A DNA stretch of 64,000 nucleotides from Phymatolithon calcareum (lineage: Eukaryota; Rhodophyta; Florideophyceae; Hapalidiales), in NCBI GenBank assembly GCA_977006965.1, contig OZ345368.1, positions 1,488,001 to 1,552,000 of the forward strand, read 5' to 3'. The notes below the pieces were generated by a model. That model had not been told where the DNA came from and ran no database searches. It saw nothing but the letters and a program-made list of their open reading frames with translations. Below are positions 44,110-54,298 of this stretch, one piece after another. The first letter of the stretch is position 1; the number at the start of each line of letters is the position of its first letter. The translations under genes and the position numbers were made by a program.

Positions 44110-46093
44110 AGAAAGTCTCCAGACACACCAGACAGTGCAGACCATGAGCAAACTCGGGGTATCAGTAACCAGCCCTTGGAAGGACATCAACCATCATTAC
44201 CAGATTCAAATGAGACTTTGGTTACTCGAAATCCTTCGTCTCCAGAGACACCTGACAGTGGAGACCGTGAGCAGACTCGAGATATCAGCACCCAACAAAT
44301 AGAAGGATATGAACCAGATTCAAATATGGCTTTGGTTACTCGGAGTCCTTCACCAGAAGCCAGTGACTCTGATGACGAGAGTGGAACGGAGGATATCGTA
44401 CTCGAACAAGGAGAGGAGGATGAAGAGACTACAGACTCAGAGGAACACAGAGATGAGATTTTGACATTGCACTCAGAACTTGTCATCATTGGGAAGGAAA
44501 TGACCGGCATAAGGATACCACCCGCGAACTATATCGGCCCTAAGGAAGGAAGCATCATCGCTGAGCAGTTTTCCTCCCTAAGAAAACTGCACCCCATTGA
44601 CATTTTTTAAATGGTCTTTACAGAGGATATTCTTGCGAGGATTCGGCGCGCTTCGAACAGATACGGTCAGATCAGGAACATTCCCCTACGTCTTGATGCA
44701 GAACAAAGGCGCCTCAATGCCCTTGAAAACGGTGTGCGAAGCTCCAGGCTCCCAAAATGCTATCGGAGGTCGTTTCAGGAAATTAGCGCAAAGGAGCTGA
44801 GGGCGTACATCGGCATTCTGTTTTTTTCTGGTCTAGTCAAGATTCCTGATACCCAGAGATTGCTTATGGACGACAAGAATGGGCTCTATCGTAACGCTTT
44901 GTCAGCCTCAAGTGTAATGTCCAGAACACGATTTCATGAGATAACCCAGTGTTTTCACTTTGTTGATACTCCGCAAAAGGAAGACCCTCTCAGCAAAATC
45001 CGATGGTTAGTCGATCAAGTGCAAAAACTGTACAGTTTGGGACGGAACATCTCATTTGACGAAATAATGGTCCCGTGCAAGGGAAGAATCTCCTTCAGAC
45101 AGTATATGTCTATGAAGCCTGTCAAATATGGGATAAAAGTATGGGGAGTGTCATGTCCTGTCACGGGGTATACTTCTTTTATTGAGGTGTACACTGGAAA
45201 GAAGCAAGGTGTTTCGCGGCCCATCTCCCATACTGTGATTCAGGTGTTGGGTCCGTTGCTGGGAGCAGGAAGGACAGTGATGATGGACAACTACTTCACG
45301 AGCCTGGATCCAGCACGAATTCTGCTCCTCAGAGACACTCGTATCGTTGGAGCAATGAGGGTCAATCGAGTTCCAAAACTGCTTCGGCTGGATAAGCGTG
45401 CCGCAAAGGTGCTATGATCGTCGGAAAGATACGGCAAGGACCCATTGGAATAGTGGGATGGATGGACAACAAGCCAGTGCATTTCATCACCACTGCTCAT
45501 GAAGATCTCAATGAAGTTGATTTAGTTTCGCGAAGGATAAACGGAAAGGAAAGGTCTCAGCAAAACTTTTCTACTAATGATCAAGGGCAAAGAATTCGAA
45601 GCCTTCCTCGCGTTTGTCTGGACTATAATGAGTGCATGGGCGGAGTTGATCTCACAGATCAGCTTCGCTCGTACTATCATTACGAGAGGCGCAATCAGAA
45701 GTGTACAAATGCAATTTTCACATTCTCTTGGAGCAAATTATCGTGAACTGCTCTATTGCACTACCGTTCCACAAAGCTGAGAAGCCTACACTTCTTGAGT
45801 TTCGGGAGAAAGTTGTGGCATCACTTTGTGACCTCAAGCTTCATCCGGGAGCCGGTTCACTGTCGTCCAAAAGGCCGCCTGTGCCAAACGAAAAAAATAG
45901 GCACATCGAAATGCAGGGCGTTCATCAGCTTGCCAAGGTTGATGACGCTGATGGATTACCCGTGCGGCCCTATTGTTCATTTCCTGGATGCAGATGCAGA
46001 ACACGATACGCATGCCTTGATTGTAAGATACCTTTATGTTTCGGGGATTTGGGAAGCTGCTATAGCCTACATGCCGCGGAGAAAAAGCATTAG
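44110..46093 (+). pseudogene. piggyBac transposase, broken
   Basis: The N-terminal part is acidic and repeated (about 44110-44480). The family core follows: IPPANYIGPKEG, PIDIF/MVFTEDILARI, ELRAYIGILFFSGLVKIP, ISFDEIMVPCKGR, VMMDNYFTS and YNECMGGVDLTDQLRSYY. The three catalytic Asp codons are at 45058-45060, 45286-45288 and 45648-45650 and are intact. The C-terminus is Cys-rich (PYCSFPGCRCRTRYACLDCK), as in the DNA-binding tail of the family. Damage: TAA at 44608-44610 within the conserved PIDIF segment, a frameshift near 45414 and another near 45730. The cut-and-paste enzyme would act in the nucleus at TTAA sites; this copy could not make it unaided. Confidence 0.9.
44112..44355 (+). repeat. 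Tandem duplication in the transposase N-terminus
   Basis: Two direct, diverged copies of about 120 bases (about 44112-44236 and 44237-44355) encode SPDTPDSADHEQTRGIS and SPETPDSGDREQTRDIS, each followed by a DSN...LVTR segment. The two copies keep the same frame. Confidence 0.7.
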
Positions 46094-47078
46094 ACACCAA
46101 TAAAGACCCAGACTATGGAATTGTTTCTATCTCTGATTTGTCAAGAGTGCGCAGTATCGCATTGTCCACTATCTAAGACTCATGGAAGTTGGAATCTTGC
46201 CAGTTGTACGCTCGTAGAGCACTATTGATCTCCGGTGATATCCCGTTGCGCGATACTTCATCTACACGGCGAGAATAACCCATGCGACGAGCTACTATGT
46301 ACCGCCAATGACAGCAGTACACATCAGAACTGTACCTTCCAGTCGAATTCATGAAGCTCTCTCTCCAGACCACCTTCTGCGATACGTATTCCTCTGCTCT
46401 ATGTTACGACTCTGGTTTTTCTGGGTTGAGAAGTGTCAAGAGCAAAACAAAGTTCTCAATTGATCCTCCCATTCCTCCATCTGGGACTGCCTTCATAATA
46501 TACATTCTTATCTGCATGGCGACTGATCATGAATGCTCTGTTTTGAAGGCACTAAGAGCATACATGGCTCTCTCGTGGTCTGCCAAAGCTCCTCTCATCA
46601 TGAAAACACATTTCCCATCCGGACCGCAATAACTTATAGTCAGATCGTAGTTCATTAGGTACACAGATGAAGCGCAAAGGACACGCAGGCCGAAAAGCTC
46701 AGTTTAGAGGCCAAATTCGAATGTTTCGCTCGATGTAGAACTGCCCGTATCTTTTTTTCAGCCGATTTTGCGAAAACGAAAAAAACAGGGTCCAGGTACT
46801 GTGCTTAAGAAGACATCCACCTTGAAATAATATCCGAACGCGCAACTGCTAACTGCCTAAATCATCTGAACGAATAGGCATAATTGGACACGAAAATCGC
46901 GGCTTTGCTTGTAGCTTCGCGTACCCTGCGCGAACTCACTCCAAACTTGTTCAGTACGAGCGCATACACATGGGAAGTACAGGAAATACTCTATGACGTG
47001 TTTTGATGCGCGTGGGCCTCGCAAAAGAATTATTTTACTGTGTCCCAAACCTCAATTATAGCAGTACAAGGGGGTTAA

Positions 47079-47419
47079 CGTTTCTAAAATTTTAGTACCA
47101 AGTTATGCGAAAAAGTCGTGCTTTTCTTCTCTTTTTATCCCAAGTTTCGCCTCTCGAAAATCGCAAAGTGCTTTTTCGCAAAGCAAAATATTCGCTCGGA
47201 AGAACTACGGAGCATCCATTACATTACTTGCACTATGATAGAATTAGCTGATGTTGATAATGACATAGGATGTAAAATTTTGAAACAATTTCTGTTCAGA
47301 AAATTACGTTTCTCTGAGTTTTCTTGTAGGCTATTATCGTACCCATCTGATCTTAAAGTTGGTAGACTAATAAACATCAGTGAGGCAATTTTGAGCCAGA
47401 CACTGCTCTACTTCTAGAT
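47079..47419. other. Intergenic, nothing recognised
   Basis: AT-rich sequence between the piggyBac end and the Harbinger-like remnant. A 99-codon frame here shows no family motif. Confidence 0.4.
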
Positions 47420-48110
47420 GGCAGACGGATTCCTTGCCTTGAAATCAGACGACTGTCCCTTGCAGCGAAGAACATTATTTGCAATAGAGATGCCAAAAAT
47501 ACTGTTGTGCACAACCGTAGATTTCGTGCTCTATTTGGTGTTACACCGCACATTGCGCCGTTTTTGGCATCTGATCGACGCCAGAATGCCGTCCATGTAT
47601 AGCCCTAAAAATGTACTCAGTGCTCTGTTAAGTTCGAAAGCATACGCTTCTCACCATTGCAACCCCGCTATGACGGGAGCCGATGTAAATACCTTCCGGA
47701 AAAGGTCCTGGGATTTCTTCGAACTTATTATCCAGTTACAAATAGTACGTCTATATTTTTTCCCTGCTGTTTTGTTAAAGAAATCACGTTTTTAAAACGC
47801 GCTGAAGGTAAAATGGGAAAATCGTCTTTTGAAAGCGATATGCGATGGAAGGCATCCGTTGACCGCACAGATTGCAATATTTATGAACTATCGCCCATTC
47901 ATCCGTAGTGGTTCTCCCATAAGTTCAAAGGGCCAAGGGTTATGTAAGGGGTTGCTATTTGCGTTTCGACGGACCACGTCTTTTGGGTTTATTGACCATT
48001 CCACTGTGATTCTCATTCAGATCTAAAAATATGTCTCCTCGGGATGAAGCATATGCTTCTCCCAGTCGAGAAAGTAATAGCGGGCGGCGGCTACTATGAC
48101 GAAACACCGC
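47420..48110 (+). pseudogene. PIF/Harbinger-like (DDE_Tnp_4/IS5-type) transposase remnant
   Basis: Pieces in shifting frames form the typical order of this family. First is NRRFRALFGVTPHIAPFL...LIDARMPSMYSPKNVLSALL, then the DKKTFRKW-like segment (DVNTFRKRSWDFFELI), then the first catalytic block ASVDRTD (Asp codon at 47861-47863), and finally WFSHKFKGP, VAICVSTDHVFWV and GMKHMLLPVEKVIAGGGYYDE. Stops separate IHP from WFSHK and occur again at the VM and VY positions, and frameshifts lie near 47560 and 47750. The second and third acidic residues fall beyond the readable part or are missing. No terminal repeats were identified. Long inactive. Confidence 0.7.
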
Positions 48111-49900
48111 GACACAGCACATTCTAATGTACATGCGCTTTGTCACAGCTGACATGAGACTCTAAATCGACGTTTCAAGCAATTCCTCTATGAGGTGCAT
48201 CACCACGCTGTTTGCTTCCACGCTTTTGCCAATCTAACTCGAATTATGATGAAAAGCGAAGACTTTTTTTCGAAGTAAATATTGATTAAAATAATGAAAT
48301 AGTGTTACTGCGATTTTCTGTAGCACAAGAGTCTAAAGCTCGTTAATCCAAATCAATGGAGACAAATGAGTTAAAAACTGAAATTCTGCTATTTCCCGCA
48401 ACCGTCAGCTATTTTCGAGACTCTCGGCTTCAGATATTCGTAAAGCCGGTGTACAATGCAATAAATTAGACGAAGAGGGATAGCCGATGACCAAGGTACG
48501 AATAATACTTCCCAGCAAGTTCGGATCAGCAGATATTGCAAATGGTCCAGTGTTTAGAGCAATACTCTTATCTATCCTTCAAATTGTAGATATGGCCCGT
48601 ACTTAATCCAATAGATGAGTAGATCTCTGGCCGACTGTTAAATCAACTGAGTGATTCTACCCCCCTATGTGCCGCAATTGTTCCGATTTTCGAGGGAATT
48701 TTGAGCAGTATGAATATTTTGCAGATCTAGATGACACCATACAGGTCACAGCTGTGGGACAGGAGCATATTTTTCTGTCACCTCATTCTCAGTTCCACGT
48801 TTTTAAATCCAAAAGTCAAGGATATAGCCTCCGTGGAAATATTTCAACCGTGTGTCCAGTGCATCGTGCAGCTCGGAGGGCCACGCCATGCTTCGACAGC
48901 GGACCTGGGTGCGTAATTACGTTCAGAGACCAGAGCATTATGAAACATTTTAACTCTTCTCATATACATCTCCTACACTCTCCGTCAATGTTCACTTTCC
49001 AGATGTCCCTGACGGAGAGGAAAGCAACGTAGATGGCGTACGTTCAGGGAATGACAAAACCGTGGATGCTAGAGTTCCGAAACCATTAGACCACGTCTGC
49101 AATGTGGATTAATAGCTCAGAGACGATGATACATGGTAATTCAAAAGCAGATTACCAAAAAAATCGTAATAAGGTTTCTCCGGCGATCTTCGCATTCATG
49201 AAAGCGCGTCGTGAGGTTCATTCCGAAAAAGAATAGATCAGATGTCATCATCTTGGCGTGAATGGAGCAATCCTCTTATAAGCCAGTCATTCGGTAGTCC
49301 TTATACAGCATTCCCTGGGATGGCTGAAGACAACGAAAATATTCTCTTTGGCAGTATCCACGAATCAGCCTGAATTTTCATTGCGTACCGTTTATTTCTC
49401 AAAAACCCAGGAGTGTAGCCGCCACATACTATGCATTCCCAGAGATGCTACCATCAAGTCCACTACTCTCGACGTCGGGAAGAATCGTCTTTGCTAGCGT
49501 CAGCAACAGGTTCTAAATGAAGGTTTCGGGATGTTCGTTCAGTATCTATGGTTGAAATGAACGAAGAATACTGCGGAACTGAGCGTTTCACGCAGGTTAG
49601 CATCCGAGGTAATATGGAAAATTTTGAGAATTACTAAGTTTATCTGCCGTTTTTATTTTCCTCTGAATGCTCTTGTCCAAATTGTGTCTTTTTTATCCCA
49701 TTGTTGGTGGACGTCTAAAAGACATAATATCTCGCTTAATTTCTCATTTTTATCATATTAATACTTGACTTAAGACTTGAAACCGAATAATATATTTACA
49801 ATAGAATCCCTTTAGAGGGGGGTTCTGTATTTAAATTTTAGTTCAAAATAAAGTTTGGTTCGACTTGCGGAGCGGAAGTACCGCTTCTAATGAATCATAT
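48111..49900. other. AT-rich intergenic, no supported gene
   Basis: Several short frames exist, including a 43-codon ATG frame at about 49240-49371 (MSSSWREWSN...) and a 121-codon frame at 48667-49032. None carries a recognisable motif, and no paired inverted ends were found. Confidence 0.4.
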
Positions 49901-51072
49901 CGAGTAAATTCGCTAAATGGCCATCAAAAGTGGTCAAAGTACGCTAAACATCCACCCAAGCCAAAACTACTGCTCATTCGTTACGTGGAGCGCTGACAGT
50001 AGCGTTTTTTGGAGGGAAAAGGCAAGTAGCTGCTATTTCCTCTTCATCCAAGTTTTGTGCACATCCTCGAATTCGTCTGACAAGCCCAACGCACAACTCT
50101 CCCGCACTACTCACTCTGAAACCATGAACAAGAAGAAGCTCGTGCTACAGGTAGGCGACTGCGTTAGATCAAGCTTCGACGATGTTGTTAACGTCGTGAT
50201 CTCCCCGTCAATCGGGAAGGCACACCTCGTGGAGAGGCGCAACAACCATCGTCTGACACTCATCTGTAGCCAGCGCACAGCTTGCACCTTCCGCGTGACG
50301 TCAGCGCGCTTCCGAGCGTCGGCAGTGTCAGGATCACCAGGTCAATCTGACACAGCTGTGTTGGGGGCCCCTCAAGGGAGCGCCAATTCAAGACGGAGCT
50401 ACTCGCGCGCGTCGGGCGCCCGTGCTGACTGAATTTGTTGCCACAAGTGGCTGAGTCAGTGGAATTGCCGCACAGCTGACGGAAATGTTCCGCAAACAAA
50501 GCGGTGTCGTGTTAAGGCGCACAGAGGCGCTTACCATAGTGGCTTCCAAGCTGGGCACGGATGTCCACCACCTGGCGCATATCAGAGTACTTCGCTCGTA
50601 CCTGGCCGCAGTTCGGCAGCGCGATCCCAGCGGAGTGTACACGTTCACCACAAATCCTCTTCTTGGATGATACGACAGCAGCTTCACAGCATTTCTGTTG
50701 CCCAAAGGGCGCGATGGACACCTGGGCGGCCCACAACGGTTTCGTAAGTGTTGACGCGGCCCACCTGACCTCCGTAACGCAGGTACAGCTTTTCACCGTA
50801 ACGACTTATGATTCTAAAAGACAGGCGACGACTCTGGCCTTCGGCATCGCACAGGGAGAGAGTTCACGCAGCTGGAAGAGCTTCCTCTCCAGCTGTATTG
50901 CATGTAAATTTCACTGTCGCATAGAGTGCTCTGAGAAACGGATGAGTAGTAGGCTTCGGATAGGGTGCGTATGATAGTATATTTTGCAATGGGTGGGTAG
51001 TAGTAGTATTGGCTAAGGGTGGATGTTTAGCGTACTTTGACCACTTGTTGTGGCCATTTAGCGAATTTCGTC
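49901..51072 (+). mobile_element. Internally deleted MULE (Mutator-like element)
   Basis: Inverted ends 49906-49957 and 51017-51068 match at 49 of 52 positions (both include CGCTAAATGGCCA and GGTCAAAGTACGCTAAAC), and weaker similarity continues inward. The flanks are GAATCATAT (49892-49900) and GAATAATAT (51073-51081), a 9-bp duplication with one change, the Mutator size. Only about 1.07 kb lies between the ends, and it holds a truncated transposase. Confidence 0.88.
50124..50974 (+). pseudogene. MULE transposase fragment
   Basis: ATG at 50124 begins MNKKKLVLQVGDCVRSSFDD, the N-terminal MULE domain (GDCF-like, then RRNNHRLTLICSQRTACTFRV). After frameshifts, a second frame (about 50460-50650) gives RVLRSYLAAVRQRDPSGVYTF. 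A third (50620-50900) gives ILFLDDTTAAS and the first DDE block FVSVDAAHL, followed by TYDSKRQATTLAFGIAQGESSRSWKSFL; the first catalytic Asp codon is 50753-50755. The remaining catalytic region is deleted, and the frame runs out at 50974 near the right inverted end. Non-functional; the element would depend on an enzyme supplied elsewhere. Confidence 0.82.
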
Positions 51073-51081
51073 GAATAATAT

Positions 51082-53939
51082 CATTTATTGCATTAAATAA
51101 ATTACACTCAGTCGAAATCTATGGCTATGTGTAACGTTTTCTCAAAAACGGTGGTTATTTTATAAACGCTTGAATGAGCAATCAAAGCATACCGCTTAAG
51201 CGACGTATTATTTCGCATAGCAAACAATGGGATAAGTCTCATACCACCGGACGTGAGACCGCACGTTTTTCGCGGCATATTCAAGAGGACTTGATCACTG
51301 GAATGACTACGTGATTTCTCAACAAAGACGCCGAGACAGAGAAACGGAGGATATATCTCTATCTAGTTGGGTTTGTGGCTGACGCTCCGGCCTGAACGTT
51401 GTCCTTGATTCTATGCTGTGCTTTTGTATGAAAAACGTTTTCAATCTTGCGACGTGAATAGTCTGAGAAAGTATTCTCAAATCGAATATTCAGAGCACCT
51501 TAAAAATCGTTAAATTTAGTCGTATCCTATATCAGTTCATCCGTGAGAGTGAGGACATTCTGATTCTCATGATGCATTTAACGAGGATTGACTCTACGCG
51601 TTCCAGATTTAGCAGTTCTTCTTAGAGTACGTCTCACGGATTCTATCAGCACACTGCTGTTCGAGAGTGTTATGCGATTGAGAAAACAAGCCTAGAGCGG
51701 AGGACCAACGTCTCCCAACTCACATCTTTTTTCGGAAGGCCATGAGTGAAGCTCAATGTCGCATCACGAAAACAAGGATAGACAGCTTTTTCTACGACAT
51801 TTATGCGTACTCGTTGTGCCGGACCACATTCTGACCGTCCACTTTCGAAAATGTTTTCACTTTACCTTTAACATCATTCCACATAAGGCATACGTGCTCC
51901 TCATGATTGGCTTGCTTTACGACAGAACTGTGCGCTCTATCATTTGTAGTAGAGCTTGGATTATGAACAGTCTGTTTGAACGTAGATGCAAGTATTCACA
52001 CAACATTCCGAAAGCCTGAAAAACGTCATTCAGCAATCAGTGTCGTCGGACCCTCGTGCGCCTTATTGCGAATTTGTGGTTTTAACCTGCTGCTGCACAC
52101 GACGGCGTACACGCCGTTATGCATTGCCTCCACGTGGAAGCAGTGCTTAATTATTTTATAGATCAGGGCCGTTCAACCATATCATGAGTACAGCCTCAGA
52201 TCGCGGATAACTTTCAATTTGTTGAATCTCTGTGTTGTACGCAAGATTTAGACATCGTTTCCCTGGATGACACACAATCTGGAAAGCGGAGAAAGGAAGA
52301 GATCCTTAAAATGCAAAAATCATCGCCTTCTAGAACTCCAAAGAGTCGATAACACAATTTTAAACCGGATTCAAGAGCTCGCTGTGCCCGCTCATCCTAT
52401 TCTGGGCCATGAATCACTTTCCGGTGAGCTGATACTGGAATAAAAAGCATTAATGCCTCAAAAGAGGTATAAAAAAATTTAATAACAAGGAGCCGCATCT
52501 TCAAGAAGTCTGGTCACTACAACCAAAACCTTACGTTCCAGACAGCTCGCTTCTCAGGTCACTACTGTCACTTCTGAACGTGCCATTAAAGCACTTCTAA
52601 TGCACGGGTAACTACCCGGGGACGCTAATATCGGACATGAAAGCAATAAATTTTCTCAAAGCGCTTGGCACTGTGTTTTCGATGCATATCAATCGCTTTT
52701 CCCGAGAGTCAACGAATCTGTGACGTCAAAATTGGTGATTCTGTTGCTTCTAATTGTGTAAATGGGAAAGGCAGAAGATTGTTTCAAAACGGAGACTTTT
52801 TACAGTCATTATACATCCGGTCAAGAGACCTGTCATTCCCTATTCCTGTCTTTCGGCTTGCAGACACGTACTGAAGCGACAGGCACTCCGTTCTGGTGTA
52901 TTTCTGCTTTGATCAGTATTGGAAGAATCAAGTGAGAGAATGCGTTCTTTGACGCTGTCGTTCCCTGCCTGAATCAATCTCAAACTCCTGCTCACGTAAT
53001 TGCAGATAGTGCAGGCATGTATATATTCCCTTCTCATTCTTACTTATTTCGCCGTCCATGCGTCCTGTAGCTTCCGTACACCACTGCATCAGGAAGGTTT
53101 CTTATCTGTTGTCTCGTCAGGTTTGTCGGCTGAATGACGAATAAGGTATATTGGAACGAACAGGACTTCAAGTCCGCGATGGCGAAATAAGTTTGCGTTG
53201 AAGAGCGACTCGAAGGAGATGAGCAGTACGAAGGATTGAGCGACTTTTAGATCGACGTGGAGAAACTGTATTGCTCCTAATCATTTCTCGCAGAATCTTA
53301 ATTGCGTTTGTTCTTGCGAGATGTACCTCAATTGCAATAAGTATTGATTGCAACTTCTACTGCGTCCGAGAAACCCTATTTCTATTGCTCGCATAATTGC
53401 TCTCCTGAAAGCGAGAACGAAAAATTAAATTGGGACGTATCCTGATACTGTGTCTTCTTTCTTTCATCCTCTCTGCTTGGTGCAGTAGCCATCCTTGGAA
53501 AACTGTACTTTCTGACTCGGCGTTCTTCTTGCAGCTCCGAGACTTGTCGGAGGTCGGATCTATCTTTAAAGTCAGTTACCGCGTTCGATTCACGAATAAA
53601 GTCCAGTGTTTCGAGTTCCCGCTCTGCCCCAGCGTCTTTTTGTCTCTTACATCACCTTTCCTAATCTTGTTCTCCCTCTAAACTTGATGAACAGGTGCTG
53701 CTAACCAAGTTCAGCACTCTCAATGTTTCCACTATTTCGAACAAACGTCAGATTCCGCATTTCTTCCAACCCGTTCTCTGGCCGCGCGGCAGTCAACAGC
53801 CCGACATCAAAGTCGCCGGAGAAGCAGGAGACACCGGGTGAATCGCCGATCGCGAATTTATTTCGAGCGATTAAAAACGTTTTTTGAATATGGAACGAAT
53901 GCATTTGTAGTGCGCTGTTAAATGTGCGCCGCGAAGGCA
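51082..53939. other. AT-rich intergenic, no supported gene
   Basis: No reading frame above about 90 codons and no recognisable domain. Short GCAATA/TATTGC-type motifs occur near 53260-53350, similar to those inside the MITE at 53948-54290, but no paired ends were found. Confidence 0.4.
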
Positions 53940-53947
53940 CACGGGAG

Positions 53948-54290
53948 CAGGGATAGTACCAATATTATTGTTATTTATTGGGGCACATGATGCAATAGGA
54001 ATTGCAATACCAATAATGCAAGGTTGAAGGCAATAGGAATTGCAATATCTTACCATTCTTCCAATATCAATTGCAATAACAGAATCTAATTCAGGTCCTC
54101 CTGCGCAATGTCTTCAGTCGCGCATTCGACGATCTTGCCAGCGCAGAGGAGGGCAAGGATGTACCTTGATTTTCGATCATATGCCATTACTTTTTGCAAT
54201 AATTATTGCACTAAGCACCTCTCAGGGCAATTAAGACTTTATTGCAATAAACTGCAATAAAAAATAAAAATAATATTGGTACCAAGCGTG
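53948..54290. mobile_element. hAT-like MITE, 343 bp
   Basis: The left end CAGGGATAGTACCAATATT and the right end, read inverted, CACGCTTGGTACCAATATT continue as matching ATT-rich sequence for about 28 bases. CACGGGAG flanks both sides (53940-53947 and 54291-54298), an 8-bp duplication as hAT transposases make. The interior is AT-rich with repeated GGAATTGCAATA motifs and no coding capacity. Confidence 0.82.
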
Positions 54291-54298
54291 CACGGGAG

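Larger units (their letters stand above)
43416..47074 (+). mobile_element. piggyBac-family DNA transposon with both ends
   Basis: The left end CCCTCTCGTACTG (43416-43428) and right end CAGTACAAGGGGG (47062-47074) are inverted copies with 11 of 13 matches. Each is flanked by TTAA (43412-43415 and 47075-47078), the canonical piggyBac target duplication. The 3659-bp interior contains a transposase with intact catalytic residues but three breaks. Other short frames inside it are not recognised. Confidence 0.92.
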
